Below, one piece after another: positions 37,045 through 48,916 of a DNA stretch of 64,000 nt. The translations under genes were made by a program, and so were the position numbers. Position 1 is the stretch's first letter. Every line of letters begins with the position of its first letter. The stretch comes from Aotearoamyces nothofagi (taxonomy: Eukaryota; Ascomycota; Leotiomycetes; Leotiales; Tympanidaceae), in NCBI GenBank assembly GCA_015345905.1, contig JADDTR010000021.1, positions 434,001-498,000 on the forward strand, read 5' to 3'. Below the pieces are notes generated by a model that saw only the letters and a list, made by a program, of their open reading frames with translations, ran no database searches and was not told the DNA's origin.

Positions 37045-37508
37045 ATGTGCATCTCAAGCCCAAGTTCCGACTCCTCAACACAGAACCAAACCTCCACAGA
37101 CACCCAGGTATGTATCACATCAATCACGGTATAACCTCGTGGAGTCACCATTAACCTTTCTTCTCTCAGACAAACGATCTGGGCCCTGAGGATCCTCACC
37201 AGGACTACACTCTTGTCCAACGCAAGTATCCAAAATGGGACGTGTTCCGTACCCGAATCCAGCCGCCGGTTTCGCCCGGACAGAGCGAGTCTCCAGCCCC
37301 AACACCCATGCAACGCTGGCAGCAAGCGGATGCCCGTGAGAGTTCCTGGGACGGCGTCGGCGCATATGTGCGGATGCCCGAGGACAGGAGCGGGAATGGG
37401 GATGAGAGGGAGAAGGAGAATGTGAATTTGAATTGGGATGAGAATGAGCATAACGTGGCGAGAAGCGAGGGTTGGAGCATGGGAGGCAACAAAGGGCCTT
37501 CTAGATAG
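37045..37508 (+). CDS. small hypothetical protein, 133 aa
   Basis: I do not recognise this protein. Two exons (37045-37107, 37170-37508) joined by a 62-nt intron with a GTATGT donor, a CATTAAC branch-like site and a CTCAG acceptor give 133 aa. The ATG is preceded by CAAAAA. The product is polar and probably disordered: a Ser/Thr-rich start, then QDYTLVQRKYPKWDVFRTR, two Pro-rich stretches, a Trp-containing QRWQQADARESSWDG segment and an Asn/Glu-rich end. No signal peptide or membrane span is visible. The good intron and codon pattern support a real gene, but there is no family evidence. Confidence 0.5.
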
Positions 37509-40432
37509 ATTGCAGGGTGAGGTTTTGCCATGATGGGATGGCCGTTGAGCTTGCCTGATTTAATAAAAGCATGGATTTGATAAAGCCTAGCTTTTATATC
37601 CTGTTGTTCAAAGAATTGCGGTTGCGGCACTTGCGTTCTTTCCAAATCGTGACCTGACATCAAACAAATAGACTAACCAAACAACCGTGATATGAAATTT
37701 ACAGAAATAGAAAGATAGAGCGCAGATGTAATCGATAATGAAATTGAAGATTATCAAGAAACAGTTGGAGATCTACTACCTGGAAGTCCATCAGCCAGCA
37801 TACTTTGCACTTCACAGAAACGAGGTCCCTGATTCCCGCTCGTTGTCTGTGAAAGAAGGCTATCTGCCTGTCTTGATCCAGCTCTACATGGTCAAGCATC
37901 CAGGTTTCCCGGCGAAGCTTAAAAATGTGTCGAGTTCTCTGTTATATAAGCTGGCGTTGACTTTCAGTAGCCCGAGAAAAGAGATCTTGAGAACTTAGCA
38001 CTTGCTTTCCTCTTAGACATCTCCTACTCCACCGAAGCCAACCCGATCAGTAGTTCCATCAAAGACGATGCCGCGGAGGCATCGCCACTAGATGAAGCTG
38101 ATCGCATCGGCGAGTGATGTCTGTATTATAAAGGCAGAGAAAGAAGACGAATGGAAGAACGACAGAAGAGCAGAGACGGGGAAGACGAGTGCCATGTTCT
38201 CGCCACAGCCTCATCCTCTGTAGCAGGAGCAGGTATGGTGCACTACCTCCCACCTACCAAGACCAGGAACCTGACGCAGGAGCCCGGCCGAGAGACCGCT
38301 GCGAGCATACCTCAGTATACCGAATCAAGGGCGAATCAATCAAGTATTGTACTGTGCAGTTGTGTTCCCCTAGAACAATCATTAGGCGTCTCGCCGCGGA
38401 TATAAACGAGGCAAGGCCACTGAACCTGTCTGTCTAAGGTACTCTGTAGTTGGGGAGCAGCGTTCTTTTATCGCGGCCCTGTCGCTTAAGCTTCAGGGAA
38501 TTACTCATTAATCCTACAGGGCTCCAATTACTAATCCTACAGGGCTCCTTAGTGATGGCGCCCAGCAATATCATGCAGCGACAAGGCGCCAACCAAGGCA
38601 GTTCTACTGCAGTCAGGGGGGAACGGTAGATCCGTGCGCTCTTGGCTGGTCAATATGTCATGCAGCTATTCTGTGCAGCGATTCCCACTTCTAGCTCAGC
38701 CTCGGCTGTACACGGCGGTCGCATATCTAAGTTCTCGTACATGTACTTGTACATGCCCATTGGGTCCTCTTCACCGCTCAATGATAAAAATCAAGCAAAA
38801 ATCTGCTGGTATCGCCAACTGTGCATACTAGATATATACTACTAAATACCATGTTGGAGTCATTCATTTCTATACTCTTGTGAGCCTAGGATAGAGCATA
38901 CTTCACCTTGTTCTAAAAATAGCACCAGAGCCTCCGGCAGGCAAAGGGGCAGACAGGAGTAACAAAACTGGGGTATCTATAGGATGTAATTGAATAGAAA
39001 CCTCTCCCTGACGATGAGGAGTTGTGCGAATCTAGAGCCAGTTGTAGTCTAATCAGGATTCCTGCTGCCGTATATGTCTGCCCCTTACCCTGACAACTCT
39101 GCCACTTGGTATTTCGTAGTAGACGAGGGTGAGTATCTAGATATCTAGATGCTGCCAGAACACACTTCACTTTCTAGGCTTAACCTGCGTAGATTAATTA
39201 GATTAACCAGAGGACTTCCCCTGGAGTGTTAGAGGAGTGTTTGCGAGCCGTGCATCCAGAACCTCGAGATTCTTGATGGCACGTATAACATGAGGAGCCT
39301 TGGTATTGGACTGCAAGGCATCCAGCCTTGCATCGTATTCAATAGTCGTTGATATGCCCTCTTTAAGAGGGCAACCAACAAAAGTATCACTGTTCTCACT
39401 GTTCTCACTGCTCCCATACCCAGATCATCGAGACTCGGAAGCAGCACCACCACCGATCCACCGACAAGCCACGTCCAGTGACGACCTCGCCGTGCCTCGC
39501 TGAAGCTTAGACCCAAGTCGGATTCGCACGCGCATTCCGAGGAAATCTGCGAATAACCTCCGATTCGTGCATCCCCTAGCCAAGGATGCTGCGCGCAGTA
39601 AGACGCAGCAACAAAGGGACTGGAGTACTACGTATTACTGCATATAACCCATTGGCACGCAGAGTCCCGAGACGTCCCTTGGCCTCGTCCTTTTATCTTA
39701 TCCTAGATCTGCAAGCTGCAGTCCAGATCTGCGCCCAGACGCGGGCCGCAATCTTCTCCGGAGCCTGTCACGCCCGTCACGCCCGTCACGCCCGTGCTGG
39801 CTTGGCACCTGCTGTCGCTCCAACGTCGACAACGTCGATGCATCTCCAGCGACCACACCGACGCCGCCGGTACCTCTGGCGATGCTGGCATGTACGTATA
39901 CGTCATATAGCAACAGCATATGTTGCATGTCTCCTAAAAGCGAACGTCCCTGTCGTTTGGGAGAATTACACTGCGGCACTGCTCCCCCGTACTTTTCGAA
40001 ATGCCGCGGATGGGTCGGGCGTGGTTATATTTGGAGGCGTCGTCATCACAAGCGGCCTTTTTTGCAGAGGCTTACGCGGACAGGTGTCTGGCAATGAACG
40101 CGCCCCATCTACTCTTATTTTCCAGCCATTCGAACCAAGGCGAGGCAAGGCGTTAGACTTGAACTCGGCAGGTCCACCTTTCTTTAACTACCCACTACTC
40201 CAATACTTTCACTACTTTACTACTTCACGACTTCACTGCTTCATTGCTTCACTCTCGACTGGACCTTTTGTCTTGTCCATCTGCTACTTCTTTACTTCTT
40301 ACTTCAATACACTCATTTATCCACTTTCTAGATTCGTTGTACTCGTTGACCTTTCTTCTTCACTCTTCGTCAATTCGGGCGTTGGAAGGGCCCCTTAACA
40401 ACCACAGAGCTTACGCCCAAGATCTCTCGAAA
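37509..40432. other. long gene-free spacer
   Basis: Nearly 3 kb with no convincing gene. It contains a three-copy 9-bp repeat TCACGCCCG at 39768-39797. A 270-codon open frame (39586-40398) runs into the leader of the downstream GH72 gene. It is compositionally odd and is treated as chance. Other frames are short and overlapping. Confidence 0.4.
40185..40375 (+). promoter_or_regulatory. pyrimidine-rich leader/promoter tract of the GH72 gene
   Basis: About 190 bases dominated by C and T, with repeated CTTCAC and CTACTTTAC words, ending some 60 bp before the GH72 start codon. Such CT-rich tracts often mark core promoters or leaders of highly expressed fungal genes. This is inferred from composition and position only. 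Confidence 0.45.
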
Positions 40433-41965
40433 ATGAAGCAAGGAGGAGGTTTTGTCGCCATTATGGCTTCTGCTCTTTTGGCTTCTGTAGCTGCTGCTTC
40501 TGGTACACCAGTGTTGGTACCTCGCGCTTCGACTACCACCACTGTCACTACAGTCACTGTGTCCGGGAATGGTCGGTGTTTCAATACCTATCTCTCTCGT
40601 CGTGATACTAAGATCTTGTAGCATTCTACGCTGGCGATGATCGTTTCTACATTCGCGGTGTAGACTATCAGCCAGGTAAGCCTCGAACTTTGGGAAGATG
40701 CCAATTGCGCCGCTGATAATGTGTAGGTGGAGGAACTGGTGTCACCAGCGATCCAATTTCAAATGCCACGGCCTGCAAACGAGACATTGAGTATTTCTCT
40801 GATCTTGGAATAAATACCATCCGCGTCTACACAGTCGACAACACTGCAGACCATGACGAGTGTATGAACGCTCTCGCAGCCGCAGGAATATATTTGATAC
40901 TCGACACGGACAATTCCTTATACTCACTAAACCGGGAAGACCCGGAAACCTCATACAACAGTGTCTACCTTCAAAGCGTCTTTGCAACCATCGACGCGTT
41001 TGCCAATTATACAAACACACTTGCTTTCTTGTCCGGGAACGAAGTAATCAACGACGTAAACACTACGGACTGTGCACCATATATCAAGGCTGTAACCCGG
41101 GATATGAAGAATTATATCAGCGCAAGAAGCTACCGATCGATTCCCGTGGGATACTCGGCAGCAGATGTCTCGTCGAACCAGTACCTGACAGCAGAATACC
41201 TGAACTGCGGCGAAGATGACGTACATGGTGATTTCTACTCGATCAATGATTATTCCTGGTGTGATCCGTCATCATTTACCACCTCCGGTTGGGACGTTCT
41301 TGTTGAAAACTACACTGGCTATGGAATTCCTCTCTTGTATGCTTCTCCCTCCAATTTAGACAAGCGCCTGCTAATGAAACTCAAGCATGTCTGAATACGG
41401 CTGCATAACCAACAACCGCACATTTGAAGAAGTTGCCGCTCTCTACGATACTGAAATGACAGGCGTCTTCTCCGGTGGCCTCGCCTATGAGTACTCTGAA
41501 GAAGGAAACGGTTACGGCCTCGTGACTATCAGCGACGGAGCCGTAACCACGGGAACTGGCTACAACTACCTCAAGACTGCATTCGCGAGCGCAGCAGACC
41601 CAACCGGAGATGGCGGTGCGTCAAGCACTTCTGCCATCTCATCTTGCCCCACAGAGTCATCTGAATGGGATGTCTCAGATGACACACTGCCCGCCATTCC
41701 ATCATCTGCAGAGGCGTATTTCAGCACTGGTGCAGGCACCGGACCAGGTCTGACGGGCGACGGAAGCCAGAGTGCGGGAGACTCCAGTAACGAGAGTGAC
41801 GGGACGGCGACTGCAGGAAGTACTACTACAGAGACCGGAACTTCCAGCTCTTCCACATCGTCAAGCGGCTCCACGAAGATGCTGGCGCCATCACTCGACG
41901 CCGCGGCTCTCGGCTTCTTTCTCGTAACTATGGCTGGATTCGTCGGTGGCATTCTCGTGCTGTGA
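40433..41965 (+). CDS. GPI-anchored 1,3-beta-glucanosyltransferase, GH72 (Gel/Gas)
   Basis: A cell-wall enzyme that cuts and re-joins beta-1,3-glucan chains, held at the surface by a GPI anchor. Four exons (40433-40571, 40622-40675, 40727-41336, 41386-41965) give 460 aa. A signal peptide covers about residues 1-21, followed by a Thr-rich stretch. The GH72 domain has DDRFYIRGVDYQPGG, the acid/base Glu170 in FLSGNEV and the nucleophile Glu271 in MSEYGC. Their spacing is the 101 residues seen in yeast Gas1. After the catalytic domain there is a Ser/Thr/Gly-rich stalk and a hydrophobic end (LGFFLVTMAGFVGGILVL), typical of GPI addition. No C-terminal CBM43/X8 cysteine module is present, so this belongs to the shorter Gel subgroup. 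Confidence 0.94.
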
Positions 41966-43986
41966 TGAGTCTCTCTGTATATAGGATTGTAGTGGGAGAG
42001 CGCTTTGTATTTAGATTTAATCATGTGGCTTTTTTCTACATCTGCATCTGCATCTGCATCTGCATCGCGAGGTATCGTGGATATGCGATGCGCTTAAGTT
42101 GAAAAGGAACCTACGAGTGGCCAGCTTTCTTTTTCTAGTTTTGGCACAAATAACATTATACGAAAGGAGATTCTCTGACTATATATATATATATATATCT
42201 AACATGCATTACCTCTTTCATGAGATAGTTGAAATAGGCCCTGGTCTATTTTGCTGAAAGTCTGATCTTTTTAGAGTGGATTTGTGTTTTTGGAGACTAG
42301 GTAGGGTAGCCTGTGATGCCCTTTTAGGTTTAAAAATTCTTGATGTTTGGGAGGGAGGGTTGGTTCGGCTTGGGGAGTAGGTTTTGTTGGGTAGTAACGA
42401 AGGGATGACGAGACAACAGCGCCCACAAGAGTTTGGCTTGCAAGGCGTGCAAGGCGTACATAGAGTATAGGGAATACTGAGACTTCTTGCTTCTGCATCG
42501 TTGGTTGGATGGATAGCTAGCTGGGTTTGGCTGGTGGGTATAATGAGGGTATTATATACTTGTTGTTGGCGAGGAGAGTAGAGGATTTGCGGATCTGTTT
42601 TGCGGTGGTGAGGTAGATGGTATATAATTGTAGGGCTTGACTGGGGCGGCTGGGAAATAAGGATGAGAATAAAATGGAGAGGGGGAAGAAGGACTTTGGT
42701 AGAAGGGGGTTGATATCAGAAAGCTGATTAGGGCTGATATTAGAGGATTGATCACGGCTTGATAATGCTGTATTGCGCCTGGTAGTGATGTTAGACGAGG
42801 GGATTGTTGGAGGGTTTGGAAGAGTAAATGATAGCGATAGGATGGGATGGCAATGTTGACGGCGAGAGTAGTAACGGCAGCAACAGCAGCAACGGCAGCA
42901 ATAGCTCAAGACAAGAATCAAGATCAGACATTCAAACTTTCAAGTATTGTATTGAACAACGCTCCCAGCGAGCTCATATATCGAAGTGAAGGCCTTTTGT
43001 AAAATTGATAGCCTATCTGCAACGAGTAAACACCCTAAAAGAACTTGTATTTGTAACCGGTAGATAGGTGGCTAGTTGTCAATTAGTCTCCAATTGGAAA
43101 CTGTAACTTCAAAAAATTCTACTGAAACCAGTGATATTATCTGGGATTGGGAGGAAGGAGGGTGGCTATTATATTGTTGATCTGTGCCTAGTTAAATTGA
43201 TCTACTGTTGTTTTTGTAAAGGTAGTAGGCAGTTGTAGTATATTCTCGGTCTGCTTGCTAGATGTCCTATATCGTCAATTTTGTAGACTGCCTCGAGGCC
43301 ATTCATTGCTCTGATCTGAGGTCTAAGTGGGAATTCTCTTAACACTAGAAGGGTTTCCATGGATAGTTTCTAGGACCTGCAATAATGGCAAGGCTGTGGC
43401 CTGAAGATGGAGAGATGGTAGCGGGGAAGGGTCGGCACAGAGGCGGATTTCGGGCTCGTTGAAAGCCAGCTGCTGAGAAGTGGGATGGTTATCTTGGGAT
43501 CTCGAGACGTTGAAAAGGGATGATACGTGCGTTGTCAGGTCGCCATCGAGATGTCGCGATGAGCTGCGGCGTGGTGCATGCGGGGAAATGCCATCCGGCT
43601 CCGCTGCAGGGGCAAGGTATGTAATCACGCCCCCAACCCAAGCCGTAAAAATAGCTGCCACCCTGGCATGCGGCCCAACCTCTCCCCGCCGGCTCAATCC
43701 CTTCAATCCTCCAACTCCATAAAGGAGCGCGGACCCCAAGCGGACAATTGTTGACACTGGAATCTCTCCGCTACGGCCGAGAAGCTGGTTAAATGGAAGG
43801 ACCGCCGGTCTTGGCTTCGCCATGAATGGAAGTATAAGTATTGCTGCATTTCTTTGGATTCGGCGCATTGTTTAGAGATTATTTCAAAATACCACCAGCC
43901 TCTTTTCTGCGATTTACTCTCTGATCGAAGAGCGAAGAGCGCGATATCCAAAATCTCTAGAGTTTGCTTTCGCTACATTTCAGAAA
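41966..43986. other. gene-free spacer with microsatellites
   Basis: About 2 kb between the GH72 gene and the NmrA-like gene. It holds a (TCTGCA)n run at 42038-42066, an (AT)9 run at 42181-42198 and a GCAGCAACAGCAGCAACGGC-type stretch at 42872-42900. A TATAAGTA element at 43833-43840 may be the NmrA-like gene's TATA box. No gene is supported. Confidence 0.45.
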
Positions 43987-44895
43987 ATGGCCATCCCAAC
44001 ATTTCTCGTCGTCGGCGCCACAGGGAAGCAAGGCGGTTCAGTGATCGCAGCCCTCCAGAAGATGCAACCGGCCAGCAACTTCCAAGCCATCGCAATCACT
44101 CGAAACCCTGGATCAAACTCTGCACAATCCCTGACCAAGGATCCTCGCGTGAAACTCATCAAAGGCGATCCTTCCAACCCAAACGCCATTTTCGCATCCG
44201 CCGGCCGTGTCGATGGGGTTTTCCTCGTCACAGTCCACGACAAAGATGACCTGGAAGTCAGGCAAGCCAGGGCATTCATCGACGCATGCGTCGAGCACCA
44301 GGTGAAGCATCTGGTATTCGCGTCGGCCGACCGAGGAGGTGAAGCTGTCAACGACACGACACCAACGCCGGTCCCTCACATTGCAACGAAATACCACATT
44401 GAGAAATACCTCAAGGAGCGATCTGCCGGGACGCAATTGCAGTGGACGATGCTGCGGCCGGTGACCTTTATGGATAATCTCTCCGACGATTTCCAGGGCA
44501 AGGGCTTCGCAGCCATGTGGAACCAGCTCGGCGACAGACCGCTGCAGCTCGTCTACTCGCAAGACATCGGCACCTACGCCGCAAAAGCATTACTCAGCCC
44601 TGCGAAATGGGCCGGGCGAGCGATCGGTATCGCTGGAGACCAGCTCACGTTCAGAGAAGCCTGCGAGATCTTCCAGCAGGAGACGGGGAGGGATCTACCG
44701 ACCACGTTCTGTGTCGTGGGATCGCTCATTAGGAAGGTGCTGCCGGATATAGGAGCCATGTTTAAGTGGTTCAAGACGGCGGGATACGGGGTTGATATCG
44801 AGGCTGCGAGATGCGAGGATCCCGAGTTGCAGGATTTTAGGACGTGGGTGAGGAGGAGTAGTGATTTTGCGGTCGAGGATAAGATGAAGAAATAG
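43987..44895 (+). CDS. NmrA-like family NAD(P)-binding protein
   Basis: An atypical short-chain dehydrogenase-fold protein of the NmrA/HSCARG group. Members bind NAD(P) and often act as redox-sensing regulators rather than enzymes. A single exon gives 302 aa. The dinucleotide-binding motif GATGKQG is at residues 10-16. VDGVFLVTVHD, HLVFASADRGG, the HIATKYHIEKYL region and WTMLRPVTFMDNL follow in the usual order. The ATG follows CAGAAA, a good fungal start context. Whether it is an enzyme or a regulator cannot be told here. Confidence 0.92.
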   Translation: MAIPTFLVVGATGKQGGSVIAALQKMQPASNFQAIAITRNPGSNSAQSLTKDPRVKLIKGDPSNPNAIFASAGRVDGVFLVTVHDKDDLEVRQARAFIDACVEHQVKHLVFASADRGGEAVNDTTPTPVPHIATKYHIEKYLKERSAGTQLQWTMLRPVTFMDNLSDDFQGKGFAAMWNQLGDRPLQLVYSQDIGTYAAKALLSPAKWAGRAIGIAGDQLTFREACEIFQQETGRDLPTTFCVVGSLIRKVLPDIGAMFKWFKTAGYGVDIEAARCEDPELQDFRTWVRRSSDFAVEDKMKK

Positions 44896-46977
44896 ATGCG
44901 TGGGATGGCTGGGATTAATATGAGGCTTTCATACCACCCTGTTATCTGCATCTGATCTAGAATCTAAACATTACATTGATAACATCATACGAAATATCCA
45001 TCTCAATCTCTCAGATCCCTATAAATTCATATCTCTCTCTCTTCAAAATGCAGACACACACTCCAAACTTTTGCTCTCTCATAAGTTCTAATGTCCTGCT
45101 CCGCTGCCCCGTCCTCTGCATATCTCTTCTCAACAACCACGTGTATACGACTAGACCATACATCTCGAGGTTCTGTCACCGCTTACTGCCCTGTCACTAC
45201 CGAGAGTTCTTGTCGCCGTTTAATTCTTGTCACTGCCTAATCTTATAATTGCATTATTCAAATCTCCTACCGCTTTTATCGTACTAAAGAAGTATTTCCT
45301 GGCAAACTCTAGTCCTACGCTTAGCAGTCCATCCCTTTTTCTGACGCATCTTTGTTTGAAGAGACCAGATCTATAATATCACTAGCTAAATTGATCCTGG
45401 AGAAGTATAGTATCTATTGACGAGGAAAATGCGTCTCTGACCTTTGTTATGAAAACTATGGTACGATCTGCGATACCGCGAAAACTCTCCACGAGAGAGT
45501 ATTTCAGAGGAACGTATAAATGAGCTGAAACTTATCCGTGGGCCTCTAGAGACATTATCCGTTATCGAGAGCTGGGGACTGGTAGAAAAAATAAATCTAA
45601 TCGTTTTTTTTACTACGTTGATCAACGGCGGCAAACGTCTAGCCGGTGACGACATTTCAATTGGTGACAACATCTCAACCAGTGACGGAATGCAATCAGG
45701 AACAGAGCTGAAACAGTGATAACCTATATCGTATACTCGTTCTGCTTCATGGCTGCCAAGTCTCCATTCGATAGGACTGGGTAGGAAGTTGTTGCTGTCG
45801 GGAGTGGGATTGTAGAAATTGATGGCTAGGGTCTAGTTGGATAGATCTGCTGTGTAAGAGGTATGAAGGTGGAAAAGAAGCCAGGGGATATTTTCTCTAA
45901 TCGGATCTTTGCGGTTTGTTATCGACGAGAGTTTTTGCTCAGGGATGGGCTCTTATTAAAACGTACGGAGAGGACACAAAGAAGTCAGGGGACCAGAGGT
46001 GTAAGGATTGATCGAGCAGGACGGACTAGAACTGGCGATCAATAAATGACGACTGATGAAGAAGATGCGATGAATGATAAAGAGGACTATAGAGTCTGTG
46101 TTCAACTGCTCATTATTTGGAGTCTTTTAGATGGAGATCTTATACCCCACTGTACTCGAAAGTCCTCGCCGATAAGATAACTCCGATAAGTAATCGATAG
46201 CAAGTAGCAAGTATCCTACGACTTCTTCCTACTACCTCTTGTCTTGTGTATATTTTACATAGCAACATTGAAGAGAATTGAGATTAAAAGTAAAAGAGAG
46301 GAAAGGAATATTATTGCAAGAATCATTAAGGTGCTGATTGGATATAATAGACATCTTTCTCTTCCTTCTCTGCCCGATTCTTATAACCAGGACTCGGGCG
46401 AACGTTGGCCGATGATAACGACTGTATACCCTTGTCAACTATATCATCTATTATCTTGTCTACCGCGGCAAATGGCTACTCAGTCCCTCGACCTACTCCA
46501 TCCGCAATGCCATCACCAGAAAAGGACAATATCGTTTTGACATGTATGGAGTTGAGAGTGCGAAACAACTCTATACAATCAGCATATATACAGACAGATC
46601 CATCAGCGACGACAAAGAACAAAATCAAACACCGAAGTCTTACGATGCCCATCCCATCCTCCGAGTATCGAGCGAGTCTGTAAAAGGCTATACTCATTCA
46701 GGCAAATCGTTGATATACACGGTAACGTAGCAGTGATCATCACGCACTGATAACGATAAGGAGGGCGCATCCCTGAAGGCTGGTCCATGTACCGTAACAT
46801 GGCGATATCGAGATGCTGGAATGAATGCATTGTCCGATGCTTATCTTGATCTCTATATATGCCACCCTGACTGTAATATAATAGTATAACCAGCCATGAT
46901 TATTGCTCCTCTCCCCCAACCCAACCCTCCTCCTCCTCCTCACCAGCCCTCTCCAACACCTTAAAGCCCCAATAACC
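44896..46977. other. gene-free spacer
   Basis: About 2 kb with no supportable gene. Bases ~45640-45690 contain a short repeated GGTGACGACATTTCAA / GGTGACAACATCTCAA motif. A TATATAT run at 46854-46860 and a CT-rich leader (about 46903-46960) precede the sugar transporter start. Confidence 0.4.
46903..46960 (+). promoter_or_regulatory. CT-rich leader before the sugar transporter gene
   Basis: A pyrimidine-rich stretch with CCTCCTCCTCCTCCTCACC directly upstream of the 46978 start codon, of the kind seen near transcription starts of fungal genes. Assigned by composition and position only. Confidence 0.35.
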
Positions 46978-48916
46978 ATGGGCGCCACCACCGCCATCAG
47001 CAACATCGAAGACCACACCCAAGATGCATCCACCAAGCCCCCAATCACCGTCTCCGCCCGACAAGCAACCGACCACGAGCACGAGCTGACCTTCCTCTCC
47101 GCCGTGCGCCTCTACCCCGGCGCCGTCTTCTGGTCCATCTTCTTCTCCATCGGCGTCATCATGACCGCTTTCGACCCGCAGCTTCTCGGCAACCTCTACG
47201 CGACGCCCGCTTTCCAACGCGATTTCGGCTACCTCTACGACGGCAGCTATATCATCAGCGCCCCGTGGCAGACCGGGCTGGGCATGGGGAACCCGATCGG
47301 CCAGGTCGTGGGTGCGTTGGCGGCGGGCTATCCGATGGAGTGGTACGGGCGGAAAAAGGTTCTGGATTTCTCGTTCAGTCGCCTCTCCTCCTATCTTTCT
47401 GTCTGTTCCGTCTGGGTAGAGTAGAGTTGCTGATTGTCCCAGACTTTCGCGGCTTGCGTAGTCGGAACCGCGGGCTGCATCTTCTTCCAGTTCTTCGCGC
47501 GATCTCTCCCGGTGCTCCTCGCCGGTGAGCTGCTCGGCGGGCTCATCCTCGGTACCTACGCAACCATAGCTCCAGCCTACGCCTCGGAGGTCTGTCCCGT
47601 TGCTCTTCGCGGCGTCCTGACCTCGTATATCAACTTGTGTTTTGTCATCGGCCAACTTCTTGCCAATGGCGTTATCGCCGGGACGTCGAAGCTGGATACT
47701 CACTGGGCGTACAGTGCACCTTTCGCTGTGCAGTGGCTTTGGCCGGCGGTGATCCTTGCCGGGATGCCGTTTGCGCCGGAATCGCCGTGGTGGTTGGTTC
47801 GGAAGGGGAGGTTCGATGATGCTGAAAATGCTCTCAGGCGCCTCTCTTCTCCTAGAGTTGATGTCAAACCTACATTGGCTATGATTATCGAGACGGATCG
47901 TTTGGAGGTGGAGTTGGAGACCGGATCAACCTATTGGGATTGTTTTAAGAAGGTGAACCTACGCCGGACAGAGATCTCAGTAGGCGTCTATACGATCCAG
48001 GTTTTCAGCGGCATTTATCTTGTTGGATATGCTACATATTTCTTCGAACGCAAGTCTCCTAAATCCCCTATATTTCTAGAAATATATCCTTACTTTAGCT
48101 CTTTAGTTGCTGGTCTTAATAGCAACAAAGCTTTCGATATGAGTATTGGTTACCTCTCAGTCGGATTCGTAGGCACATGTCTATCGTGGATCCTCCTGAC
48201 CAAAGTCGGTCGTAGACGCATCTACAACACCGGCCTCGCCGTTCTCAGCGCCATGATGATCCTCATCGGCATTCTCGACTGCGTGCCAAACTACGAGAAC
48301 CGGCCAGGAGTGATCTGGGCACAGTCTACTTTGATGGTATGTCTTGATTCACCACCCACCACTTCTTGGAATACTTTACTTTCCTTTCCTTTGAAATGGA
48401 AATATAATTGACTTTTCGCCTCTTCTGCTTTCAGGTTGTATGGAATGGTATCTACGATCTCACAATCGGTCCAGTCTGCTTCGTCATCATCTGCGAAGTC
48501 TCCGCCACGAAAGTCCGCTCGAGAACAATCGCTATTGCCACTGCCGTCCAAGCCCTCATGGGCATCGTCATGACTGTTGCGATCCCATACATGATCAATC
48601 CAGACCAGGCGAACATGCGAGGCAAATTGGGATTCTTCTACGGTAAGTTTGAACCCAGCCATCTTTTATGCTCTAGTCTTTTGAAGCCTCTATCATGCCA
48701 CGAAAGGGCTATATATGACATATAGGAATAGAATAGAATTGAAAGTCCGAAGAAAGCTAATCGTATATCTGTGCACTAGGTGGCCTGTCAGCACTCTGCT
48801 TTGTATGGAGCTGGTTCCGCGTCCCCGAGACCGTCGGCAGGACGTACGAGGAGTTGGATTTGATGTTCGGGAAGGGCGTTCGGACGAGGGAGTTTAAGAA
48901 TTATAAGGTTATTTAG
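46978..48916 (+). CDS. MFS sugar transporter, maltose permease-like
   Basis: A 12-span sugar:H+ symporter resembling fungal alpha-glucoside/maltose permeases. Five exons (46978-47358, 47443-48049, 48107-48336, 48435-48642, 48780-48916) give 520 aa. Landmarks are SIGVIMTAFDPQLLGNLYA, the EWYGRKK motif, YASEVCPVALRGVLTSYINL, PFAPESPWWLVRKGR, QVFSGIYLVGYATYFFE, GPVCFVIICEVSATKVRSRT and VPETVGRTYEELD. Intron 1 (GTTCTG donor) was placed so that EWYGRKK meets TFAACVVGTAG. Intron 2 (48050-48106) starts GCAAGT and ends TTTAG. Removing it gives YFFELAGLNSNKAFDM, as expected. It is 57 nt long and has no in-frame stop, so retention would add 19 residues. Confidence 0.9.

Noticed and set aside
36869-37451. 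Frames on both strands around the 133-aa gene
   Set aside because: The plus-strand two-exon model has better splice signals. The minus-strand 168-codon frame is its antisense.
39586-40398. 270-codon plus-strand open frame before the GH72 gene
   Set aside because: It crosses a CT-rich promoter tract and a 9-bp repeat, has no domain and biased composition. More likely chance.
46900-47703. 267-codon minus-strand open frame
   Set aside because: Antisense to the sugar transporter exons, with a highly charged composition typical of a GC-rich shadow.
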